Assembly: GCA_030544215.1 (NCBI GenBank)
Contig: JARZZO010000009.1
Span: forward strand, 48,541,129-48,605,128
Direction of reading: 5' to 3'
Source: Zantedeschia hybrid cultivar
Taxonomy: Eukaryota > Streptophyta > Magnoliopsida > Alismatales > Araceae
Length of the DNA stretch: 64,000 nucleotides
Positions 54,867 to 64,000 of this stretch are shown here, piece by piece; within the stretch, counting starts at the first letter, position 1; each line of letters opens with the position of its first letter. The notes under the pieces were generated by a model, which saw nothing but the letters and a program-made list of their open reading frames with translations, did no database searches and was not told the DNA's origin. A program made the translations under genes and the position numbers.

Positions 54867-54871
54867 GATTG

Positions 54872-55687
54872 CTCCCGCCATGTTTGCACCTGACCATGAT
54901 TGACGATTGTTAAAGATATCCCAGGAGATGGAGAAGCTTGTGCGCTACCCCTACAACGTTCCCTTTGCGAGCACCATCCCTGCATGCTCTCCCTTCTCGA
55001 TTGAGATCATGTCAACTCCCATCCCCGACAAACTAAATCTATCTAAGGTAACTAACTAATGGGACAACTGACCCAATAGACACCTTTAAGAAGTGCAATA
55101 ACTTCCTCTCGGTGCACAGAGTTCCTAATGTTGGTGCACCATGTTTCCCTTGACCCTATAGAAGGCGGTGTCCACATTGTCCAAGGACTTTCAAGTAGGG
55201 TTTTTCCACTCCCTCGTCTTCCTAGGACAAGTCTTCATTGACCATTTTTATGATATGACCCAATACTATAAGAAGTTTTCTAGTTTGAGGCCATCTGATA
55301 GGAACCTGGGGAGACTCTATGTGACTACTTCGCATGCTTCTGAGTAGAGGCCACATAGATAGCCAACCTTAACATTTCCATCACAATGTTAGTAGTTATA
55401 GCCGGAATCATCGACAAGGAATTGCGTGGCTTCCTTAGCAACAAGCACCCTCCTATCTCCCAGGACCTAGGGGCCCAAGTGCACAACTACATTAACTAAG
55501 AGGTAAGAGTCCTGTCATATCGATCGTGCTGGCTCCTCTTCGGAGTTGCTGAGTCAAGGATGCCACCCTTGCCAAGAAGAAGTAAGGAAAAGAGGAACCC
55601 ATGCACAAAAGGTATTGTCCTAATCACGTGGATGCCTTCCTCCAACTCTACCGTCATAAATTCTATTGGAGGTTTAGGGCTAAGGAT
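54872..55687 (+). pseudogene. Element H gag relic
   Basis: A decayed Tat-type Gag on the plus strand. Readable blocks are LGQVFIDHFYDMT (55223-55260), LRPSDRNLGRL with RVEAT-like sequence after it, and in shifted frames HPPISQDL and VHNYIN near 55450-55495. They match the Gag of element B (LGQLFIDQFYDVT, HPPTFQDL, YKYINQEAL). Stops are frequent. The relic continues on the other side of LTR I: the codons before 55687 (GCT AAG GAT) and after 57172 (AAA CCT TTC CTA) join into one frame. Confidence 0.7.
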
Positions 55688-57171
55688 TGTTGGGGATTGA
55701 GGAAATGAAAACTCTATTTATAAATTAGCAGCAAAAAGCTATCCTATGAGTTCCTGTAATCCATTTTAGGGGAAAATAATTAGAGAGATCCAATATTCAC
55801 CCCGTGTGGGATCCACTCCATGTTTGTAATCCAATTGTGGTGAAGCAACGTCGCTAGTCGTGCAGGTGCCTAGCCGTCAACAATATCCACATGATTATCT
55901 AGTTGAGGAATCGTCCACACTTCTTTAGTAAGATTTGCCTGATCCCGAGTCATCCTCTTTGTAGATGCCCGCAACATACGGTAGTGCCTTCAATGAAGTG
56001 AAAGCGGGAGGTAGAAGAGAGACAGGAAGGGGGCACCCCTTTAGAAGCGGAGAGAGAGGGGTAGTCAGATTGAGAGAAACCCTATAGCTTGGTCCAGGTT
56101 CCTTTCTAGCTTATATTTATATTAGTTTTGTGATTTTTCATAAAACCCCCTAAATTAATATAAAAATTTCAATTAATTCCCCTCGACTGAGAATCTTTTA
56201 TGCGTTTCCTTCTAGGCCGAAATGCATATCTTGTTTTGAGCCCATTAAGCTTAGTAACACCTTACTCACTCCATTAATCATTTATTTATCATTTCATAAT
56301 AAAATCGATTGATCTTCTGATCGAACTTCAGTAATCCATTCATGAACTCTTTTTGCCATTAGTTACCACGAGCTTATAATCCTTCATTCATATAATGCTC
56401 TCAAACAGACTGAGGATATGGTACGACTGTCAAATCCTAATCATGTTCATTTATAAGGATGAGATATCGATACTATGCATCATTAGAAAACTCATTTTTT
56501 GATATATAGCCCAACCCTAGCTAGGGACTTCCCAGGTATCCTACCATAGAGCATTCTCTCTCCAAATATCGAGAGTGAGTAAGTCATTGTTGACCACACA
56601 ATCATCTTTGAAGATGTCCTACTAAGTTCAAGTACTTACATCTCATGGTTAGAGATCTTCAAGTCATGATCAAAACATTGTAGTTCTCTAATAAGATGTC
56701 TTTGGTATCTCAAGTATGAGGATCAACTATGCCAATGTGACAAAGAATCCACTAGTTGATAGTCAGGTTTATTACCATCTAGAGATTCAAAGTTGGATCA
56801 ATTTACTGAACTCATCCTCTAATGAGCACATACACATTCACCTTAGTGTCTTCGCACTAGTGACTATAAGACCAATGACCCTCATATTATGAGCATGAGT
56901 AATATGTACTAGTCTTACCGGATGTGTAATGCCCTTGTCAAATATCCTCTAACTACGAACAATTAAGAATATATGTTTAAAGAAGATCGATCCCATTATC
57001 ATGAGCTCATTATGATTCAATCTTCACACCATGTATTCATGGACTTCATTATGAAACGGTATCATCAAATTACACATAATGAATATATATGTCTTTATTA
57101 TTATTAATAATCATGACAAGAATGTATGTTAACAGTTATGAGATTGGCTTGACAAACATACATAACCAACA
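55688..57171 (-). mobile_element. Lone Copia LTR (I) in element H
   Basis: A 1484-bp block begins TGTTGGGGATTG and ends CATAACCAACA, and is homologous over its length to the LTRs of F and G (for example TACTAGTCTTACCGGATGTG near 56908). It has no internal region, so it is a solo LTR. No target duplication is visible (AGGAT left, AAACC right), although the host frame appears continuous across it. Confidence 0.75.
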
Positions 57172-57735
57172 AAACCTTTCCTAAAGAAGCCCTTAAAGCT
57201 GAAGTCCAACTCCAGACCCTAGGACCTAGAGAAAATACTATGAAGATGACTAGGACTATGTCCACACTGAGGATAAGTGTTGGTAGCTCCACTAAGAGAT
57301 AGAGCAAATGATCCATTAGGCAATAGCAACCAAGGTAGCCTCTACCAATTCCAAAAGGTGGCATCAAGGATGGGCACTAGAAGCTCGCCAACTGTCAACA
57401 TCATCTTGATGATCTGTGGTAGTTTAGGACCTAGATAGGAAGGATCGACTTAGAGAAAGGCATACGCTAGAGAGGCCCATGGCATTGAGGAGCTCTTGAA
57501 GAGCCAAAAGACCAACGATCCATCACTTTAATTCTCCAACATACTAGTAGTTGGGGATATAATTAAAAACTACCATGTACGCTAGATCTTTGTGACAATG
57601 GAAGCTCTTCAAATGTTCTCATTTTTTATTATTTTGTGAAATTTAGTTTGACTCAAAAAGTCTACTAACCCTATCAAGGCCCACTCCATGGTTTTTATAA
57701 TGATCTACTACCCGTGAATCAGATAACCAATATTT
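57172..57735 (+). pseudogene. Element H gag end and protease relic
   Basis: Starts with KPFLKKPLKLKS, then a DYVHTEDKCWxLHxEIEQMI-like stretch typical of the Tat Gag C-terminus, and near 57594 GACAATGGAAGCTCT coding for DNGSS, the protease active site in the form also found in element B. It is followed by YFVKFSLTQK and a GPLHGF block. Many stops. The relic fades after about 57735. Confidence 0.65.
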
Positions 57736-58439
57736 AATGGGCCTTAGATTGTTATCATTGGGCCTAAGCCCGGGTCACAAGCATATGTCTAGGAAATATT
57801 AAAAAAACTAATATCATTAAGTTTAATTAGAAATCATTAGATTTGAAGATAGGATCATAAACCCTTCAAAATAACATATTTTAACTTGGTTTGGTCGTAT
57901 TTAATCCAATAATTAATTCAGAACCGCTATAAGTGACTCAATGTGAGCATTCTATAAATGTCTAAATTTGTATCATATGAACTCATATCTTACCAAAACT
58001 TTACAGATATTTTTCATATAGTATTTCTATTTTGTCTAACAAGTTTAGTTATTTTATGAATCTGTTTACTATTATTTGTGTTAATTAATATATTTTTAAC
58101 CTTAAAAAATAAATTTTAGCGTGTGAAAATTATATTTCATTTAGATTTTTTTTTTAAAAATTAGAAATACTTTTATATATTTATAATCTGTTAGACTCAA
58201 TTTTACATCAATTTGAATAGTAGAACTTCATGTGCTTTAAAATGTCTTGTTTTAAGGAAAATTGTATTATTTTTGCAAATAAATATCATTGGCTATATGA
58301 TTAATGTTATTTTAGATTATGATGAATTTAAATTTCTGTAAGACATGTGGTATCTAATTTAATATGTGTGATATGAACATTAGCATCTAAAGGAGAATAT
58401 GTGGCTTGATTTTTTATTTTATTTTTATTTGTTTTGAGC
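57736..58439. other. AT-rich sequence, unassigned
   Basis: Contains GGGCCTTAGATTG...GGGCCTAAGCCCGGG near 57740-57775 and then AT-rich DNA. No gene or element end recognised. Confidence 0.4.
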
Positions 58440-58914
58440 TTAGAACCTTATTTAGGACAGGCCCTTGGATTTATATTGATTAAATCAATTCAAAATACAT
58501 GGGGGGATATGCCACCTTAACCCAGGGAGATACAATAATAAAGAAAGTAAAACTAACCCCCGAGGTAGAATAACCAATCAAAAACGAAAATGAGGAAATC
58601 CATACTTGTCCATAGTCAACTCTCCTCTAACAGCAGGAGGCAAAGTAGTAGCTAAAGAAAATGTCTGAGAAGTATAAGAGGAGCATGAAAATTTTGCCAA
58701 TGCATCAGCTGCCTTGTTACACTCTCTAACCACATGCTGGAACTAAATATGCATAGAATCCTTCAACGAGCAGAGCATGTCCCACCAAGGATGAAGAATC
58801 CATGGAATAGTCTTGCCATTAGAAAGAAGGAGCATAATCAAAACTTTGCAATTAGACTCCAGTATGATAGAAGAAATCCCTAAGTGACAACAGATCTGTA
58901 AACCAATAAGCATA
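58440..58914 (-). pseudogene. LINE-type RNase H relic
   Basis: The minus strand encodes IGLQICCHLGISSIILESN and then FQHVVRECNKAADALAKFS (58685-58742), the C-terminal half of the RNase H-like domain found at the 3' end of plant non-LTR retrotransposons and in related host genes. One stop lies between the two blocks. Downstream, TTTTGAATTGATTTAATC (near 58485) resembles the 3' untranslated end of such elements. It is cut at about 58915 by an S LTR tip. No RT is present. Confidence 0.7.
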
Positions 58915-58969
58915 GCTGAACTACAGGGTCCGACCCCAAAAATCGGATCCGAAAACCTCAGTCCTTACA
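58915..58969. mobile_element. Tip of an S-family LTR
   Basis: GAACTACAGGGTCCGAC and AACCTCAGTCCTTACA match the last 55 bases of the S LTR (1455-1509) with a few changes. The following TCTCCTAAGG is PMD coding sequence, giving a third independent flank for this terminus. Confidence 0.8.
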
Positions 58970-59618
58970 TCTCCTAAGGCCAAGCACAATCCCCGCATCA
59001 ACCTCTCCGGTTCAATTATTATGCGCTTGATTTCTTGGATCAACCTGTGCGCAAGACGATCGACAAGAATCCCCTGTCAGTCGCTCATGCGGCACACTTC
59101 TCATATATCCTGCACGATCTCAGCAAAGATTTCATCCCAGGCAGGTAAATCAGTAGGGTCACCAGCAGCTAGGTTACCCCAACCATAGATGAGCTCCACA
59201 TCTTCCAGCAAAACGGTGGCCTTGAACTCACGGAAGATGAATGTGTGCGTCTCCAGATGCCACAATTCGAGCAGCGCACCTAGACTCTCACAGTGCCAGT
59301 GCATGCAATCAAGCCACTTTGCAAACACGACTGTTTGAGTCAAATTCCACCGATGCATCAACACCCTCATGTCCAGCGTGATAGCGTCCATAAGGTCAGA
59401 AAGCCATGTATACCTCCGGGTATGTCTTGCATCAGGGAAGCGAGGTATAGGTTGCAAGTCAAAAGAGAGAGAAATAAGGAACGATGACCAGACAGAAAGG
59501 AAAGGACAGGAGGTATCTTTACTTGTGTGAGCAAATTGGTGAGATGGCCGTCAACATCTAAGAGAACCCTGGGGCCCCTTGCAACAGCACGAGAAGAAAA
59601 GGAGGCCATGGTCACCAT
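58970..59618 (-). pseudogene. Plant-mobile-domain (PMD) gene relic
   Basis: An open frame at 59101-59457 contains WLDCMHWHCESLGALLELWH, then ETHTFIFREFKATVLLEDVELIYGW, the typical core of the plant mobile domain, found both in host proteins of the MAIN/MAIL type and in transposable elements. A likely first exon lies at 59532-59618 (MVTMASFSSRAVARGPRVLL...), ending at a CAAGTAAAG donor; the acceptor is not clear. A TATA motif (TTTATAAAAG on the minus strand) is at 59661-59670. After the stop at 59101 the frame still looks protein-like down to 58970, where the S LTR tip cuts it. Confidence 0.55.
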
Positions 59619-59660
59619 GAAAAGGTGTCAGAGGAATGTCAAAAAGCCGTCAAGCTATTC

Positions 59661-59670
59661 TTTTATAAAG
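59661..59670 (-). promoter_or_regulatory. TATA box of PMD gene
   Basis: Minus-strand TTTATAAAAG about 45-50 bases upstream of the first ATG of the PMD frame. Confidence 0.45.
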
Positions 59671-59689
59671 GCATAAGGATAACCTTGAA

Positions 59690-59935
59690 CCTTTCTACCT
59701 TCCATGAAAAGCGGAAGGAATCCCCATCCGTTTTGTGGAGGATGGCATGTCCCTTGGCCTTCCACCTCTTTTGAGGAAGGAACATCTTTTCGCCTTCCAC
59801 TTTTGTGGAAGGCATCCTCTTTGGCCTTCCACCGTTGCCATGGAAGGCGCATCTTTTGGCCTTCCACCTTTGTGGAAGGCACATCCTCTCACCGTCCACC
59901 TCCCAAGAAGATGTGCCACTTGGCCGTTCATCCAC
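59690..59935. repeat. GGAAGGC/GCCTTCC hairpin array upstream of PMD
   Basis: Alternating GCCTTCCACCT and TGGAAGGC words (for example GCCTTCCACTTTTGTGGAAG at 59790, GCCTTCCACCTTTGTGGAAG near 59860). Same vocabulary as the U3 arrays of D and E but not co-linear with them. Confidence 0.85.
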
Positions 59936-60009
59936 TGGTCTACTGCACTACATTTTAGCAAAATATATAGGGTCTTGACTTTACCCTATGTAAATAAATG
60001 GACGGAGTG

Positions 60010-60892
60010 ATTCTTATCGAGTCGAAGCCATATCGTATTGGCATTCTATCAGTAGAATGACCATATCTTCCTCATTGGCTTCGACTCACAACTAGTCTTT
60101 AGTTTCCTGTAGCTTGATATTGAATGCTAAGATTATTAATTGTCTGAAATTTCGCTAATGTGCGTTATTGCAGCTACAGGAAAATGCGAAGCAAATAGAA
60201 TTGAAGACGCAGGAGGCTAATAACTTTGGGTGTATAGACTCTGAGTTCTTCTTTAAACAAAACAATGAGAAATCTATATTCCCCAAGTTATTCGATTGGC
60301 CAATAAACCCCTCCTGTTTGCATTTAAATTAGAAATTTGTTTTCCACTTCTTAAAACCAGCATGCATTGCATAAGCATCATCCACCATCACATCCATTCC
60401 CGCTCTAAGGGCAATGACCACAATCTATCACTCTGCTTACCCCATGGTTGATTTGTTGACTCTGGCAACTGTTCGTTTGTTAGCTCTTTGAATTGCAAGA
60501 TCTTACATTTTCTTAATCACCGTGCTTGAGATTTCCTCACTTGGCGATCATCTGATGCGCCAGGCCACCATGCGCTCGTTATGTTGAAACCTTTTCAAGT
60601 CACACCCCTCCATCTTTCGTGCTTGAGATCCCCTTGGGCCAGATCGCCATGTATCTTAGTGCGCCAAGGCCTCGCAGTCCCAGCACCTGAGGGTCCCACA
60701 GATTGTGATTATGTAGTTTGGACTTTGTTCCCCTTCTTAATCACCCTTGCAATCCAAATACCTAGCTCGCATATCATCCTTGGATATAGCTCATCCCTTC
60801 TTCGGGCTATCCAAAATCAGATTCGATTTCTGGAACACCTATTTATCATTTCGCTCCACTCCACTGCAAAACAGGTGTCCCGAAGGGGCATT
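60010..60892 (+). mobile_element. Element E: 3' interior of a D-like element
   Basis: Homologous to 44310-45203 of element D, including the long hairpin (60019-60087), the TTATTGCAG acceptor-like site and a purine-rich CCGAAGGGGCATT before the LTR. No gag or pol. The upstream part of E is not found. Confidence 0.85.
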
Positions 60893-62118
60893 TGTAGACA
60901 CCGATTTTGGACCCCTTTTGGTCATAAACCCCCGTCACCATTAACCCATCACCTTAGCCCATCCCATTTAGCCCATAATACTTCTCCACTTACTTCAGCC
61001 CATTAATAGTCAAGCCCATTATCTAACACATGGTGCCTTCCACCTTTTCGTGGAAGGCCAACTTGGTGGCCTTCCACCTTCCCCGAAGGCCAACTGCTCC
61101 GCCTTCCACCTTTTCACGGAAGGCCAACTTGGTGGCCTTCCACGAAAGAGGAAGGCAAGATGGTTCGCTGTCCACCCTCCCACTTTCAGCTTGACTTTGT
61201 CTTTCCACGATCTCTTCCACTCGCGACCCTCACCTCCCACTACTTCGACCACTCCCCCCACTCCGGCGACTGCCGCAGCCACGACCTCTGACCCTTGCCC
61301 AATTCCCATTGGCCCCTTGGGGATTAACAAGGATTTAGACCCCTAATTTCCATTTTTTCTTTCTCCTCCATTTAAACCCCCTAGGTCCTCTTGGGAGAGG
61401 GGGTTGAAGAGTCGGGAGTTAAGGATTTTTATGAGATTGAAGAGGCTAGCATTGGAAGGCTTTAGGTGAGCAGAGTTTCTGGCGAACAAACGCTGGAAGA
61501 TGGCGAGCGGGAGGACTCCCTCCCACATGGGCTTGTCCTTCTAACTTTCTTCTTCACTGCATTTTTTTTCTTTTCAATACGCTCTACATCCTCCATTCAT
61601 CACAACATTATCATTCTCACACACGTGCACTTTTCTTTCCCTGCATGCATTCATCCTAGGATATCCTAGCACCTATTCTTAAAGAGGTTCAAAACAAAAA
61701 TTGGGAGGTGGGTGGCTATAACATATGGTCACCTTCCCTCCCCAAACACCTATCCGGTGCGTTTCTTTTCTTTTTTTTTGGTTTATTTATATATGCATGA
61801 ATAGATTCTATATGTCGCAGTTTTAATTGGTTTTTCTTTACTTTGTTTTGTCTTTTTCTCTCAGGGGCTCCTACCACATTCTGCGCGCGGACTACCTAGC
61901 TCTCCCCCTTTGGTCAGCCAGAGGCAGAGAAGAGGAATCCACTATCCCTTGCTCCAATAAGATGCGATCATCTTCATCATCCTACGGAGCACAGGGACCC
62001 CAAGGTAATGCTCCTGGCGATCACACACTTCATTTCTTAACACTTCATTGCCGCAGTTGCGCGATGGACGGAGGTCTCTCCCCGCAGAAGGAGAGCGGCA
62101 ACACTCCGGGCGTCCATA
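60893..62118 (+). mobile_element. LTR of element E
   Basis: A 1226-bp LTR from TGTAGACACCGATTTTGG to CGGGCGTCCATA (D ends CGGGCGCCTACA, so the CA end has mutated). U3 hairpin array 61030-61160, TATA-like CCATTTAAACCCC near 61367, and the same U5 splice borders as D (acceptor ending 61864, donor 62005, acceptor ending 62056). Much more diverged from the D LTRs than those are from each other. Confidence 0.85.
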
Positions 62119-64000
62119 GGATGGTCACGGATCTAAACCAGCATATCAGTTGGGTTTTTGGGGGAAAAATCGGCTCCCCTGGCTCGCCGGCCAGTGACCA
62201 CTGGCGCCGGGGACGAAAGGGGTACCCCCCTTTGCAGATTCCGGCCGGCCACATTGCTGGCGCCGGCGGTGGCGCCGCCCAAACCTACAAAAGAAAACAA
62301 AACCCTAACCCTAAGGGGCCTGGTCGAGCCAAGCGCTGGGAGCGTGGACCGGCGGTCCCAAGCGCCCCCTCCAGGCATGCTGAAGCGTCGGACCGAGCCG
62401 GCCAACTGGAACTTGGACCGGGTCCAGGTGCTCCCAGACGCTGGCCACTGGGTCCAGTGCTGGCCCGAGCCTAGGCGCCCCATTGGGGCCTCCCTAGCTC
62501 GGACCAGGCTGCCCACGCCAGGCCCGAAGACCAGGGCCCAAATTCCCATTACACCCTAACCCAAATACCTCTTTAATTCCCCAAGAAATTTTAATAAGTT
62601 AATTGAATGAGATTTTGTTTTAAAAATGTTTTAAAACTAAACTATCAATTAACTAAATATTGAAATGAGAGTTGTCTTAAATTGTTTTAAGACCTATATT
62701 AAATATCTTTAAGTTTTAAAAACAAAATATTCAATAGAGATTAAGTTTTAAAACTGTTTTATAACTTAATTTAATTATCAAGATATTAATTGTGGTATTG
62801 TCTTAAAATAGTTTTAAGACTAATATTCTGTTAACAAATTTTAGATATTAATTAAGGCATTGTTTTAAAATTGTTTTAAAACTTATGCTTAATTAAATCC
62901 CATTTTTCCATTGTGGTTTAAATTAAATATATTAATCTTTATTAATATTAAAAATTGTTGTTATATCATTATTTATTGATCTAATTGTAAGATTGATAAT
63001 TGATGATTTTTTTTTATTATTTAATATTAGTCTAAATGTTAGATTAATATTAAATGAAATAAAAAAATAATTATTTCTTTAACAAGGGTTGTTAAAGGAG
63101 TGTTTGTACCTAGCAAGAGTTGTAATGGCATTATTTGTTAAGTGATTCTTAATATCTTGGTAATTTTCTTAACATTGAATTGCTAAGAGAAATTTTATAT
63201 TTGGGGATATCTTAACAAGAGTTGTTAAGACCATTTTAATTAGTCTAATTGTTAGACTAGTATAATTTATAAATGTTCTAATAAATATTTCTTAATAAAT
63301 GTTATTGAGAAATATTATATAATAAAAAGGGTCTTAACAAAGAGTTGTTAAGTATTTAAAATTGGAATTATAAATTCTTTTATAAGAGTTATTAAGGAAT
63401 TTTTAATTCAGTCTAAATGTTAAATTATTTCACATTAATAATTGTTGTTAATGTGATTTAAAAATTAATCTAAATGTTAGAATAATTAATTTAGAAATGT
63501 TCTAAATTATGCATAGAGTATTTTAAAATTTTAATTTTAGTCTTGAGTACACATATTGATGTGTTTTAATGCTTTAAATTAGATTTAAATGCATGATAGA
63601 AAATGAGATTTTCGAAAATTCAAATTATTCAATTTTGATTGGTACCCAGGTTTTGAGAAAACTAAAAGTAATTATTTTCAAAATTTTAGCCTTCATGTGA
63701 TGTGTTTGATCATGTGTGGATGGTTAAAATTTGTGGTGGTTATGGACATGCACTTAGATAATTTTATATCATATGATGGTGTGTGATTGTGTAGATTATC
63801 TTGGAATGTGTTATATAGGTTAATTAAATGTTAATTAATGAGGCATGTGTGTCTCCCTCTCTCCCTCATTCTATTGTAATTATATCTCCCTCCATTATTG
63901 TACTCGGCCATAAGGCTTTCTCTTACAATTTATTTGTATTTGAAATTGTTCAAAAAATAATATTTTTGTAATTGATCGTACTGGCCGAGGAGAGATGAGG
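62119..64000 (+). mobile_element. Element J: leader of a plus-strand Copia element
   Basis: From about 62230 the sequence is homologous to the reverse complement of 32560-34390 in element F: GC-rich start (CCGGCCGGCC, ACCCTAACC), then an AT-rich hairpin region (GTCTTAAATTGTTTTAAGAC near 62674, CTTAACAAGAGTTGTTAAG at 63211), then CTCGGCCATAAGGC near the window end. Its LTR and primer site are absent; element E's LTR ends directly upstream. Gag and pol would lie beyond 64000. The plus frame 61827-62474 spans E LTR and J leader and is not a gene. Confidence 0.7.

Noticed and set aside
61827..62474. 215-codon plus frame near the right end
   Set aside because: It crosses the boundary between the LTR of E and the leader of J, two unrelated repeats.

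Overview
The window is nuclear DNA of a flowering plant. No host gene was recognised. Almost everything that can be identified is transposable-element sequence: plant-type Ty3/Gypsy elements of the Tat type (integrase, an extra RNase H, a tRNA-Asp-like primer site, an antisense gene near the 3' LTR), Ty1/Copia elements with an initiator-Met-tRNA primer site, one end of a CACTA DNA transposon, a LINE-type RNase H relic and a plant-mobile-domain (PMD) gene relic. No rRNA, tRNA, CRISPR or bacterial-type feature was seen. The species cannot be named from the sequence. Element letters below are mine.

Layout. 1-10287: element A, minus strand, a gag-protease Gypsy element whose 5' LTR is 8348-10287. 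It is cut twice by LTR copies of an unrelated family S (1-1509; and 5141-7784, a solo LTR with a perfect ATGAG target duplication inside A's gag). A itself sits in element B (10288-17207, minus), a decayed Tat-type element with gag, protease, RT, RNase H, second RNase H, integrase and a 68-bp tandem repeat. 17208-18819: AT-rich DNA holding a CACTA end at 17815. 18820-25323: element C, the 3' half of a B-like element, carrying a 71-bp tandem repeat and an apparently intact three-exon antisense gene (20616-23109). 25324-57735: element H, a very old plus-strand Tat-type element into which three Copia-related insertions went: F (27054-35951, TSD GCTAC), G (36497-54866, TSD GATTG) and a lone LTR I (55688-57171). 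Inside the 3' LTR of G lies element D (37511-46492, TSD CCCAA), a young gag-protease-only element whose two 1289-bp LTRs differ at about 25 sites by hand count. 57736-64000: unassigned AT-rich DNA, a LINE RNase H relic, an S LTR tip, a PMD gene relic, the 3' part of a D-like element (E, LTR 60893-62118) and the leader of a plus-strand Copia element (J) that runs off the window.

The most unusual property is not a gene. The non-coding parts of nearly every LTR element here (LTRs of S, A, D and E, the leader of D, and the leaders of Copia F, G and J) are built from arrays of short, near-perfect inverted repeats, each array using its own word (GGCGTC/GACGCC, GGAAGGC/GCCTTCC, GACGGCCAG/CTGGCCGTC, TTAACAA/TTGTTAA). 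One word is shared by two LTR families with different termini. The second item of interest is the antisense gene of element C, whose 780-codon reading frame stays exactly in phase across two GT-AG introns and which has its own TATA box, although the surrounding gag-pol is truncated or broken.
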